NCBI RefSeq assembly: GCF_022179805.1
Contig: NZ_BPUO01000012.1
Coordinates: forward strand, 1-64,000
Direction of reading: 5' to 3'
From: Cupriavidus pauculus
GTDB lineage: Bacteria > Pseudomonadota > Gammaproteobacteria > Burkholderiales > Burkholderiaceae
Length of the DNA: 64,000 bases
Both the position numbers and the translations under genes were made by a program. Under the pieces are notes generated by a model. It was not told the DNA's origin and did not search any database. It saw nothing but the letters and a program-made list of their open reading frames with translations. This document shows positions 24,468 to 32,311 of the stretch, in pieces (positions within the stretch are counted from its first letter, which is position 1; each line of letters opens with the position of its first letter).

Positions 24468-25853
24468 TCAGGCGTTGGATCGTTGCGCGCGCATGTCGCG
24501 CCAGGCCGCGACGGCGGCATCGGTGAAGCTGGTGGATTGGCCCGCGTAGCGCGTGGGATCGGCAAGCCGGTCGAGCGCGGCATCGTCAAGCAGCCCCTGG
24601 TGCGACGGATCTTCGGCCAGTGTGCGCGCCAGGGCGTCGCGCAAGGTCGTGCCATCGGCCACGGCGCGGCGTGACGCCTGCTCGACCAGGTGATGTGCCG
24701 GCAGCCGGCCGATGTGCCGGCCCAGTTCGAGCATGGCGGCCTCGCCGAGGATCAGGCCGTGCGTGATGTCGATATTCGCCCGCATGCGCGCGGCGTCGAC
24801 CTGCAACCCGGCCGCGACTTCACCCATCTGGCGCAGCGCGCCGGCCGCCAGCGCGACGATCTGCGGCAGCGTGTCCCATTCGGCCTGCCAGCCGCCGAGC
24901 GCACGCTCGTGTTCCTGCGTCATGCCGGCCAGCATCGTGGCCACCAGCGGCGGCACGCGCACGGCCGCGGCCAGAACCGCCGCACAGCCCACGGGATTGC
25001 GCTTGTGCGGCATCGTGCTGGAGCCGCCCCGGCCAGCTCCCGCAGGTTCCGATACCTCTGCCACTTCGGTCTGCGTCAGCAGCGAGATATCGCGCGCCAT
25101 CTTGCCCAGTGTGCCGGTCAGCATGCCTAGCGTGGTGGCCACCTCTACCAGCCGGTCGCGCTGCGCATGCCAGGCCAACACCGGCACGTCCAACTGCAAG
25201 GCTCGCGCGAAATGCAGCGCCACCGCCGGCGCGTCGTCACCAAGGCTGGCCAGCGTGCCCGCCGCGCCGCCGAACTGCAGCACCACGAGCTGGGAACGTG
25301 CTGTATCCAGCCGCGCCACGTCACGGCGCAGCGCATCGAGCCAGCCCGCTGCCTTCAGCCCGAACGTGGTGGGCAGCGCGTGCTGCAGCCAGGTGCGCGC
25401 CACCATCGGCGTGGTGCGATGCTTGGCAGCCAGCACGGCGCACGCATCGCCCGCCGCCATCAGGCCGGCGTCGATCTCCTGCAAGGCGTCGCGCAGTTGC
25501 AGCACCAGTGCGGTGTCGATGATGTCCTGGCTCGTGGCGCCCCAGTGCACGTAGCGGCCCGCTTCGGCGTCGCGCGCCGTCACGGCGGCCGTCAACTGCT
25601 TGACGAACGGAATCGCCAGGTTGCCGGCGGCAACCGCATCCTGCGCCAGCGCGTCCAGGTCGATGGCATCAATTGCGCAGACCTGCTCGATGATGATGGC
25701 GGCTGACTCGGGAATGACGCCGCACTGCGCTTCGGCGCGCGCGAGCGCGGCTTCCACGGCCAGCATGCGGCGCACCGTGCCGGCATCGGAAAGGATGTCC
25801 AGGACGGGAGGGCTGCCGAACATCGGGTCGGTCAGGCGGGAAAACGTTGGCAT
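24468..25853 (-). CDS. pcaB: 3-carboxy-cis,cis-muconate cycloisomerase
   Basis: A 461-residue fumarase/aspartase-superfamily enzyme. It cyclises 3-carboxymuconate to 4-carboxymuconolactone. The family signature GSSTMPHKRNPVGC is intact, as is the WGATSQDIIDTALVLQLRDA region. The start at MPTFSRLTDPMFG is chosen; the open frame extends 73 codons further upstream, but those overlap pcaG in another frame. It is separated from pcaG by 104 bases that contain a strong hairpin. Confidence 0.95.
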   Translation of the reverse strand: MPTFSRLTDPMFGSPPVLDILSDAGTVRRMLAVEAALARAEAQCGVIPESAAIIIEQVCAIDAIDLDALAQDAVAAGNLAIPFVKQLTAAVTARDAEAGRYVHWGATSQDIIDTALVLQLRDALQEIDAGLMAAGDACAVLAAKHRTTPMVARTWLQHALPTTFGLKAAGWLDALRRDVARLDTARSQLVVLQFGGAAGTLASLGDDAPAVALHFARALQLDVPVLAWHAQRDRLVEVATTLGMLTGTLGKMARDISLLTQTEVAEVSEPAGAGRGGSSTMPHKRNPVGCAAVLAAAVRVPPLVATMLAGMTQEHERALGGWQAEWDTLPQIVALAAGALRQMGEVAAGLQVDAARMRANIDITHGLILGEAAMLELGRHIGRLPAHHLVEQASRRAVADGTTLRDALARTLAEDPSHQGLLDDAALDRLADPTRYAGQSTSFTDAAVAAWRDMRAQRSNA

Positions 25854-25914
25854 GGTCGGTTGGGGGCGAACCGCTTGGCTTGCCTTGATGGCATGCGCCG
25901 ATTGTGATGCAAAA

Positions 25915-25942
25915 CGCGGCGCCGGTGTGAGCCGGCGCCGCG
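25915..25942 (-). terminator. Hairpin between pcaG and pcaB (attenuator or partial terminator)
   Basis: A perfect 11-bp GC stem (25915-25925 with 25932-25942, loop of 6) is followed by TTTT on the minus strand. It interrupts an otherwise tightly packed operon. It could reduce distal expression, or protect the pcaHG message end. Confidence 0.55.
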
Positions 25943-25957
25943 CGGGGGGCATGGCGT

Positions 25958-26527
25958 TCAGATGTCGAAGAACACGGTTTCGTCTGGGCCCTGCAGCACC
26001 ACGTCCCAGCGGTACCGGCCTGGCCCGTCCGGCTGGGCCACCAGCGTGGCGCGACGTTCCGCCGGCACGCATGCCAGCACGGCATCGGTGCCGTTCGCGG
26101 CCGCTTCGTCAGGAAAGTACATGCGCGTGGCCACATGCTTGACCAGTCCGCGCGTGAACACCGACACCATGATGTGCGGGGCCTGCGGGCGGCCATCGCC
26201 ATCAGGCACCACGCCTGGCTTGACCGTGGTGAAACGGAACGAGCCATCGGCCTCTGTGGGCACGCGGCCAAAGCCGGTAAAGCCCGGTACCAGCGCCAGT
26301 TCGCGCTTGTCCTCGGGATGGCGATAGCGACCGGCCGGATTGGCCTGCCAGATTTCGACCATGCCATCGGGCACGGGCTCGCCGCGTCCGTCGATGACGC
26401 GGCCTTCGATCACGATGCGTTGCGCGGCCAGGTCCGGCGCATCGGCGGTCAGGTCAGCGCAGTTCAGCGCGGTCAGGCCGATATGCAGGTAGGGACCCAC
26501 GGTCTGGGATGCGGTGACGTACAGCAT
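25958..26527 (-). CDS. pcaG: Protocatechuate 3,4-dioxygenase alpha subunit
   Basis: A 189-residue intradiol dioxygenase subunit starting MLYVTASQTVGPYLHIGL. The core contains GMVEIWQANPAGRYRHPED and MVSVFTRGLVKHVATRMYF. The alpha subunit has the fold but not the full iron ligand set, which is in PcaH. With PcaH it cleaves protocatechuate to 3-carboxy-cis,cis-muconate. Its ATG follows the pcaH stop by 3 bases, so the two are translated together in balanced amounts. Confidence 0.95.
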   Translation of the reverse strand: MLYVTASQTVGPYLHIGLTALNCADLTADAPDLAAQRIVIEGRVIDGRGEPVPDGMVEIWQANPAGRYRHPEDKRELALVPGFTGFGRVPTEADGSFRFTTVKPGVVPDGDGRPQAPHIMVSVFTRGLVKHVATRMYFPDEAAANGTDAVLACVPAERRATLVAQPDGPGRYRWDVVLQGPDETVFFDI

Positions 26528-26530
26528 GGC

Positions 26531-27244
26531 TTACTCCATGGGCGTGGCATCGCGGCCGCGCAGCACGATATCGAAACGGTAGCCCAGTGCGTACTCGGGC
26601 GCCGTGGTTTCCCAGTCGAACGTGGCGATCAGGCGATTGCGCGCCTTTTCGTCCGGCACGCACTGGAAGATCGGGTCGTATGCCAGCAGCGGATCGCCGG
26701 GGAAGTACATCTGCGTCACCAGCCGAGTGGCGTAGGCATTGCCGAACAGCGAGAAATGGATGTGCTGGGGCCGCCAGGCGTTGTGGTGGTTGCGCCAGGG
26801 GTAGGCCCCGGGCTTGATGGTCTTGAACTGGTAGTGGCCGTTGGCATCGGTGATGGTGCGGCCTTCGCCCGAGAAATGCGGATCGAGCGGGGCGTCGTGC
26901 TGGTCGCGTTTGTGCGTGTAGCGGCCGGCGGCGTTGGCCTGCCAGACCTCGATCAGCGCGTTGGGCACCGGCCGGCCGTTCTCGTCGAGCACGCGGCCCG
27001 TGACCAGCATGCGCTCGCCAATCGGCTCGCCGCCGTTGCCCACGGTCAGGTCGTTGTCGCCATCGCGGACGAATTCGGGGCCGAATGTCGGGCCGGTGAC
27101 TTCGGACAGCGATTGCGGCAACACGACCAGCGGCTGGGCCGGCGACCGCAGTTGGGTCGAGGCGTACGGGTCGAAGCGGTATTCGGGCTGGGTATTCCAA
27201 TACGGGCGGCGATATTGCGCCGGGCGATCAGAGCGTGGGGGCAT
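26531..27244 (-). CDS. pcaH: Protocatechuate 3,4-dioxygenase beta subunit
   Basis: A 237-residue intradiol dioxygenase catalytic subunit. The non-haem iron ligands are visible: Tyr in AAGRYTH, Tyr in KPGAYPWRNH, and two His in RPQHIHFS. The start at MPPRSDRPAQYRRPYW is preferred over one 10 codons upstream. First gene of the pcaHGB-L-pobA run, with a promoter and palindrome between it and divergent pcaQ. It opens the protocatechuate ring. Confidence 0.95.
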   Translation of the reverse strand: MPPRSDRPAQYRRPYWNTQPEYRFDPYASTQLRSPAQPLVVLPQSLSEVTGPTFGPEFVRDGDNDLTVGNGGEPIGERMLVTGRVLDENGRPVPNALIEVWQANAAGRYTHKRDQHDAPLDPHFSGEGRTITDANGHYQFKTIKPGAYPWRNHHNAWRPQHIHFSLFGNAYATRLVTQMYFPGDPLLAYDPIFQCVPDEKARNRLIATFDWETTAPEYALGYRFDIVLRGRDATPME

Positions 27245-27276
27245 CGCTCGGTCTCCGTTGTGATGGGGTGGCATCG

Positions 27277-27316
27277 ACTTTAAGCAGTGCCAGAAGTCAT
27301 GTAAATTGAGTTCTGG
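27277..27316 (-). promoter_or_regulatory. pcaH promoter with overlapping palindrome (candidate PcaQ operator)
   Basis: On the minus strand TTTACA (27300-27305), a 17-base spacer and TAAAGT (27277-27282) form a fair sigma-70 promoter. A 27-bp imperfect palindrome (ccagaa at 27290-27295, ttctgg at 27311-27316, 8 of 9 arm positions matching) covers the -35. It lies in the 95-bp gap between pcaH and pcaQ, where LysR activators usually bind. Confidence 0.55.
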
Positions 27317-27339
27317 CGTAATTATTATGAATTTTTGTT

Positions 27340-28317
27340 ATGCAAGTGAAGCGCGCGCCCCGCCCTGCCCCAACATCCACCACCGTCTCCACCGAGGCAT
27401 TCCGCAGCCGCATCCGGCTGCGCCACCTGCACTGCTTCGTGGCCGTGGCCCAGGCCCAGCATCTGGGGCGGGCCGGCGAGCAGCTCGGGCTGACCCAGCC
27501 GGCGGTGTCGAAGACGCTGACCGAGCTGGAGGAACTGACCGGTACGCGGCTGCTGATCCGGCAGCGCGCCGGCACCGGACTGACCTCGGCCGGGATGCGG
27601 TTCCTGCGGCATGCGCTGCGTGTACTGGAGGATATCGACGCCGCCGCCGACAGCATGGCCGGCGCCGACGCCCCGCGTCACGAGCGCATTCGCGTGGGCA
27701 CGCTACCCAGCATCGTGCCGGCGTTGCTGCTCGATGCCGTGAGCCGGTTCCGCGCCATCCATCCGGACGTGGGGCTGGCCGTGCAGAGCGGCATGAACCG
27801 TACGCTGATCGACCTGCTCAAGGCCGATGTGCTCGACGTCGTGATCGGCCGCATGGACGACCCTGCCGCCATGGAGGGGCTGTGGTTCGAATCCCTGGCG
27901 GCCGAACCGCTGGTGCTGGCCGTACGCGCCGGTCATCCGCTGGCATCGCAGGCCCGCCCGGCGATGCGCGACGTGCTGGCATGGCCGATGGTGGTGCCTG
28001 CGCTGGGATCGATCCCCCGGCACAGCACCGAAAGCCTGCTGGCGCGCCACGGCTTCACGCTGCCGGACGGCTGCCTGGAAACCGCCGATGCCTACCTGGG
28101 CCGGCTGCTCACGCAGCGGGGCGACAACGTGTGGGCCGCGCCGCTGTCCGCCACGCGGCAGGCGGTGGAGGCCGGCGAGATGGTGGTGCTGCCCATCGAC
28201 ACGCACGGCACCGAGGAGCCGATCGGCTTGCTGCGCCGCAGCGACCGTACGCTCGAACCGATGGCCGAAGCGTTCGCGGAGGTCATCCGCCGCACCGCCG
28301 CCGAGCGGCACGGCTGA
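27340..28317 (+). CDS. pcaQ: LysR-family activator of protocatechuate genes
   Basis: A 325-residue LysR regulator. The helix-turn-helix is at about residues 25-85 (RLRHLHCFVAVAQAQHLGRA and TQPAVSKTLTELEE), preceded by a short Pro/Thr-rich extension. The sequence and its divergent position next to pcaH match PcaQ, which activates pca genes in response to carboxymuconate-type intermediates. No strong ribosome-binding site precedes the ATG at 27340, and an in-frame GTG two codons later is possible. It probably also represses itself from the shared region. Confidence 0.9.
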   Translation: MQVKRAPRPAPTSTTVSTEAFRSRIRLRHLHCFVAVAQAQHLGRAGEQLGLTQPAVSKTLTELEELTGTRLLIRQRAGTGLTSAGMRFLRHALRVLEDIDAAADSMAGADAPRHERIRVGTLPSIVPALLLDAVSRFRAIHPDVGLAVQSGMNRTLIDLLKADVLDVVIGRMDDPAAMEGLWFESLAAEPLVLAVRAGHPLASQARPAMRDVLAWPMVVPALGSIPRHSTESLLARHGFTLPDGCLETADAYLGRLLTQRGDNVWAAPLSATRQAVEAGEMVVLPIDTHGTEEPIGLLRRSDRTLEPMAEAFAEVIRRTAAERHG

Positions 28318-28426
28318 CGCGCCACGCATTTATTGCCCTGCAAACCCAACTTCGCGCCGCTATGGCGAAAACGCCATTACGTGCTACCGTTGCGCAGAAC
28401 GGTACGACACGCCGCGGCGCACACCT

Positions 28427-29005
28427 TTGGAACCCCAACCCGCAACGGACAACCTCTTTTTCATCGGCTTCATGGGCGCCGGCAAGACGACGATCGGGCG
28501 AACCGTCGCGCGTCAGCTTGGCCGTCCGTTCTTCGACACCGACCATGAAATCGAGTCGCGCTGCGGGGTGCGCATCACCACCATCTTCGAACTGGAAGGC
28601 GAGGAAGGCTTCCGCCAGCGCGAAACGCGCATGCTCGACGAGCTGACGCAACGCAGCGGCATCGTGCTGGCTACCGGCGGCGGCATCGTCATGCGCCCCG
28701 AGAACCGCGAAATGCTGCACTCGCGTGGCCACGTGATCTACCTCGATGCCACGCTGCCCGAACTGTGGCGCCGCGTGCGGCGCAACCGCAACCGCCCGCT
28801 GCTACAGGTGGACAACCCCCGCGCCCGGCTGGAAGCGCTGTTCTGCGAGCGCGATCCGCTCTATCGCGAGATTGCCCACCTGATCATGCCCGCGCACGCC
28901 GGCACGGTGGTGCAGGCGGCGGCCAACGTGCTGGCCCAGCTTGGGCTGGCCGCACTGCTCTCCGCTGAAGACCCCGAAGCCCAGGACCCCGCCACGCACG
29001 ATTGA
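28427..29005 (+). CDS. aroK: Shikimate kinase (TTG start)
   Basis: A 192-residue P-loop kinase that phosphorylates shikimate in the chorismate pathway. FIGFMGAGKTTIGR holds the Walker A; DTDHEIE, EGFRQRE and LATGGGIV are the substrate-binding signatures, and NRPLL is near the lid. No ATG precedes the P-loop in frame; the TTG at 28427 gives the normal N-terminus (MEPQPATDNLFFIGF), although no clear ribosome-binding site is visible. It is not followed by aroB, its normal partner in proteobacteria, so it may be a second copy. It lies 109 bases after pcaQ. Confidence 0.85.
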   Translation: MEPQPATDNLFFIGFMGAGKTTIGRTVARQLGRPFFDTDHEIESRCGVRITTIFELEGEEGFRQRETRMLDELTQRSGIVLATGGGIVMRPENREMLHSRGHVIYLDATLPELWRRVRRNRNRPLLQVDNPRARLEALFCERDPLYREIAHLIMPAHAGTVVQAAANVLAQLGLAALLSAEDPEAQDPATHD

Positions 29006-29137
29006 GCGCGTGGCTGACAGGGCGGTCCGGCATAGGCCGACAGCGCCACGCTGGCGCCCATGGCAAGGTGGGCATACCGTTGAACTTAGTGCCGCGCGCG
29101 CGGCTCTGACGGTGACACCCCACCCAGGAGGTTCCTC

Positions 29138-29923
29138 ATGCGGCTGCAAGGCAAGACGGCACTGGTCACGGGCGGCGCGGGCGGCATAGGCCGTGCCATT
29201 GCGCTGCGGCTGGCCCAGGAGGGCGCCGATATCGTTGTTGCGGTGCACCGGCACGATGCCGAGGCCGACGACACCGCCAATGGCGTGCGCGCCGCCGGCC
29301 GGCGCGCGTTCGTGGTGGCCGGCGATATCGGCAACGTGGCGCAGGCGCGGGACATCGTCGACCAGGCCGTGGCGGCCATTGCGGCGGTAACACCCGGCGG
29401 CAGTCTGGACATTCTGGTCAACAATGCCGGCGTCGAGGTACGGGCGCCGTTTCAGGACGTGACAGAGGCCGACTACGACCGCGTGCTCGATACCAACCTC
29501 AAGGGCCCGTTCTTCCTGACCCAGCAGTTCGTGAAGCATCGCCTGGCGCGCAAGCTGGGCGGCAAGGTGATCAACATCAGCTCGGTGCACGAGGACCTGC
29601 CGTTCCCGCATTTCACCAGCTACTGCGCCAGCAAGGGCGGCCTGCGCATGATGATGCGCAACCTGGCCATCGAACTGGCACCGGCCGGCATCACGGTCAA
29701 CAACATCGCACCAGGTGCGATCCAGACACCGATCAACCGCAACCTGATGGCCGATCGCGCGGGACTGCAGGCGCTGTTGACCAATATCCCGCTGGGGCGC
29801 CTGGGACAGCCCGAGGAAGTGGCCGGTCTGGTGGCCTACCTGGCCAGCACCGATGCGGACTACATCACCGGCGCCACGCTCGTCATCGACGGCGGCCTGC
29901 TCTGGAACTATGCGGAACAGTAA
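29138..29923 (+). CDS. SDR-family oxidoreductase (glucose 1-dehydrogenase-like)
   Basis: A 261-residue classical SDR with TGGAGGIG, NNAG, the catalytic Ser in NISSVHED and YCASK. The C-terminal PGAIQTPIN region is typical of the glucose/ribitol dehydrogenase branch. A strong AGGAGG lies 8 bases before the ATG. Its last codons overlap the start of the trehalase gene by 14 bases, so the two are translationally coupled. A sugar or polyol substrate is therefore a reasonable guess; NAD(P) preference is not determined. Confidence 0.88.
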   Translation: MRLQGKTALVTGGAGGIGRAIALRLAQEGADIVVAVHRHDAEADDTANGVRAAGRRAFVVAGDIGNVAQARDIVDQAVAAIAAVTPGGSLDILVNNAGVEVRAPFQDVTEADYDRVLDTNLKGPFFLTQQFVKHRLARKLGGKVINISSVHEDLPFPHFTSYCASKGGLRMMMRNLAIELAPAGITVNNIAPGAIQTPINRNLMADRAGLQALLTNIPLGRLGQPEEVAGLVAYLASTDADYITGATLVIDGGLLWNYAEQ

Positions 29924-31697
29924 CCCTCCCCCGGCCGGGAGCGCGCCGCACGTGCCCCCGGAAACCCTGCCCGCCAACGCCGACGCCGAACCGCATCCGG
30001 CCGCGCCGGAGCATGCGCGCAGCCGGCCCGCGGCGGCGCCGTCGCATTGCCACGGGCACGCGCCGGCCGTCACGCATCTACCCACCCCGGGGCCGTGCAC
30101 GCTGCCTGGCTGCGCGGCGGCCGACGCCGTGTCGCCGGCGGAGCGGTATGCCGAGCTGTTCATCGACGTGCAGGCTAGCGGCATGTTCGCGGACAGCAAG
30201 ACGTTTCCCGACTGCATTCCGCGCGATGCCCCCGAGGCCATCCTGGCGCGTTACCGCACGCAGCGCGATGCGGCCGGCTTTTCGCTGGAGGAATTCGTCC
30301 GCACCCACTTTGCACGCGAGGTGGTGCCCGACGATCACTACGAATCCAATCCGGACAACTCGCTGCGCGAGCACATCGACGGCCTGTGGCCCGTGCTGAC
30401 GCGCGAGCCCGCCGAGCATCCGCCGATGTGTTCGCTGCTGCCGCTGCCCCAGCCCTACGTGGTACCGGGCGGGCGCTTTCGCGAACTGTATTACTGGGAC
30501 TCGTATTTCACGATGCTGGGCCTGTCCGCCAGCGGCCGGCACGACCTGCTGCGCGCGATGGCCGACAATTTCGCCTATCTGATCGATACCTACGGGCTGG
30601 TGCCAAACGGCACAAGGTCCTACTACCTGAGCCGTTCGCAGCCGCCAGTGTTCGCGCTGATGACCGACCTGTTCGAGGACCAGGGCGTCGACGCAGCCGT
30701 GCGCTACCTGCCGCAACTGGCGCGCGAACATGCCTTCTGGATGGACGGCGCGGACCACCTGGCGCCGGGCCACGCCTACCGGCGGCTCGTGCGCCTGCCA
30801 GGCGGTGCATTGCTCAACCGCTACTGGGACGACCGTGCGCATCCGCGCGAGGAAGCCTACCTGGAAGACGTGGCCACGGCCCGGCGCGCTGCCCGCCCCG
30901 CGCACCTGGTGTTCCGCGACCTGCGCGCGGCGGCCGAGTCGGGCTGGGACTTCAGCTCGCGCTGGTGCGAGCCCGACCTCGTCGACGGACAGGCGTCCTG
31001 CGACCTGGCCACCATCCGCACCACGGCCATCCTGCCGATCGACCTGAACGCGCTGCTCTGGCACACCGAATGCCGCCTGTCGGAACTGTCCGCCCGCGCG
31101 GGCGATGACGAGGGCGCCGCGCGCTATCGGGACGCGGCGCAACGCCGGCACCAGGCCATGGCGTCGATCATGTGGGACGACGGCGCGGGCATCTTCGTCG
31201 ATTTCGATTGGCACCGGGGGACCCAACGCCCCTACCTCAGCGCAGCCGCGCTGATGCCGCTGTTCCTGGGCCTGGCCACACCGGAGCAGGCCGCGCGGGT
31301 GGCCGACGCGGCAGCGGCCAGGCTGATGGCCGAGGGCGGACTGGCCACCACCGAGATCGATTCGGGCGAGCAATGGGATCGGCCCAACGGCTGGGCGCCG
31401 CTGCAATGGATCGGCATCATGGGCCTGCGCCGCTATGGCTTCGACCCGCTGGCCGACGACGTCGCGCATCGGTGGCTGCGGACCGTGGCCAGCCTCTACG
31501 CGTCGGAATACAAGCTCGTCGAGAAATACCGGCTGCAGCGGCGGCGCACGGGCAGCGCGGAAGGCGGCGGCGGAGGCGAGTATCCGCTTCAGGACGGGTT
31601 CGGATGGACCAACGGTGTGGTCAGCGCGCTACTGACCATGTATCCCGGCCACCCCGCGCAGCAATGCAAGGCCGGAGACCCCGCATCCGCCGATTGA
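29910..31697 (+). CDS. treA: Trehalase (GH37)
   Basis: A 595-residue trehalase; the start at MRNSNPPPAG lies inside the SDR gene. Two GH37 signatures are clear: PGGRFRELYYWDSYFTMLGL and QWDRPNGWAPLQWI, and the Gly-rich EYPLQDGFGWTNGV near the end. Family members split trehalose into two glucose units. The first about 70 residues are Pro/Ala/His-rich (SHCHGHAP) and do not form a typical signal peptide, so the protein may be cytoplasmic or exported by an unrecognised route. Coupled to the upstream SDR. Confidence 0.88.
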   Translation: MRNSNPPPAGSAPHVPPETLPANADAEPHPAAPEHARSRPAAAPSHCHGHAPAVTHLPTPGPCTLPGCAAADAVSPAERYAELFIDVQASGMFADSKTFPDCIPRDAPEAILARYRTQRDAAGFSLEEFVRTHFAREVVPDDHYESNPDNSLREHIDGLWPVLTREPAEHPPMCSLLPLPQPYVVPGGRFRELYYWDSYFTMLGLSASGRHDLLRAMADNFAYLIDTYGLVPNGTRSYYLSRSQPPVFALMTDLFEDQGVDAAVRYLPQLAREHAFWMDGADHLAPGHAYRRLVRLPGGALLNRYWDDRAHPREEAYLEDVATARRAARPAHLVFRDLRAAAESGWDFSSRWCEPDLVDGQASCDLATIRTTAILPIDLNALLWHTECRLSELSARAGDDEGAARYRDAAQRRHQAMASIMWDDGAGIFVDFDWHRGTQRPYLSAAALMPLFLGLATPEQAARVADAAAARLMAEGGLATTEIDSGEQWDRPNGWAPLQWIGIMGLRRYGFDPLADDVAHRWLRTVASLYASEYKLVEKYRLQRRRTGSAEGGGGGEYPLQDGFGWTNGVVSALLTMYPGHPAQQCKAGDPASAD

Positions 31698-31826
31698 CGA
31701 CCTGCGGCCATGGCATGTTGCGGCGTGGCAAGGGCTGGCGAGCCCTGAAATGTCGCGCATTCGGAATTTCGTTCTTTTGTTCAGAATTTCACGCTGCACT
31801 GCACCCAATCACCGCGATTGTTCCGC

Positions 31827-31860
31827 CAACGCCAATAACTCATGTGAGTTATTGGCGTTG
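31827..31860. repeat. 34-bp near-continuous perfect palindrome
   Basis: Arms of 16 bases (caacgccaataactca at 31827-31842 and its exact complement at 31845-31860) around a 2-base centre. No T run follows, so it is not a classical terminator. Confidence 0.8.
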
Positions 31861-31928
31861 CAGGCAGGCAACGTCACACTTGCCGCAGGGTCATTCGACA
31901 CGACCCCAAACGACTTGGCAACTCTTAC

Positions 31929-31966
31929 TACCCCGACGATCCCGCGCGTCGGGGTATTTCTTTTTG
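31929..31966 (+). terminator. Intrinsic terminator
   Basis: A 10-bp stem (taccccgacg 31929-31938, cgtcggggta 31947-31956) is followed by tttcttttt. It is 232 bp after the trehalase stop, so it may end that transcript or an unseen small RNA. Confidence 0.85.
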
Positions 31967-32109
31967 TCGTTGCTTTTTTTGCCGTTGCTTTTTCGCTCCA
32001 GCGGGATTGCCCTGGATCAACGCCCCGCGCCCCGTAACATTCGGACAAGAATTTCGGGTCTTCCCCGGTGCAGGATGGCGCCTCGTTCATCCACTGACGG
32101 AGGTCCATC

Positions 32110-32295
32110 ATGAAGCATCCCGACAAGCCTTCCACCGCGAAGCAGGGCGACAGCGCCACCGACAACAAGGCAGGCGGCAAGTCTCGCCCGGCGCGCTCAC
32201 GCAAACCCGCCCGCAAACAGTCGTTTGCCGCATTCCTCAGATCGATTCCGCCCGGCGATGCGTTCGACGAGCAGGACTTCGCACGGATTCAATGA
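32110..32295 (+). CDS. Putative antitoxin of a VapBC/FitAB-like pair
   Basis: A 61-residue basic protein starting MKHPDKPSTAKQGDSATDNK and ending in SFAAFLRSIPPGDAFDEQDF. A GGAGG lies 7 bases upstream. It ends 16 bases before a PIN-domain toxin gene, the usual antitoxin-first order. The C-terminal hydrophobic/acidic segment could fit the toxin groove. The N-terminal part is Lys/Arg-rich and not a recognised DNA-binding fold, so the antitoxin call rests mainly on context. Confidence 0.65.
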   Translation: MKHPDKPSTAKQGDSATDNKAGGKSRPARSRKPARKQSFAAFLRSIPPGDAFDEQDFARIQ

Positions 32296-32311
32296 GAGGG
32301 GGAACACGGCG

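Larger units (their letters stand above)
31698..32109. other. Intergenic region with palindrome and unattached terminator
   Basis: About 410 bp between trehalase and the toxin-antitoxin pair. It contains a 34-bp perfect palindrome and, 70 bp later, a clear intrinsic terminator; both are listed. No open frame has a convincing start or composition. A small RNA ending at the terminator is possible. Confidence 0.5.

Noticed and set aside
28427..29005. Reading the P-loop kinase as a gluconate kinase because of the sugar genes downstream
   Set aside because: DTDHEIE, EGFRQRE and the ATGGG motif are those of shikimate kinase.
31827..31860. Possible attachment or dif/XerCD site
   Set aside because: Fully symmetric arms with a 2-base centre do not fit the 6-8 base central region of such sites, and no integrase is nearby.
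31750..32037. A 95-codon frame with a hydrophobic stretch
   Set aside because: It runs through the palindrome and the terminator, has no ribosome-binding site, and its hydrophobic part is the terminator T run.
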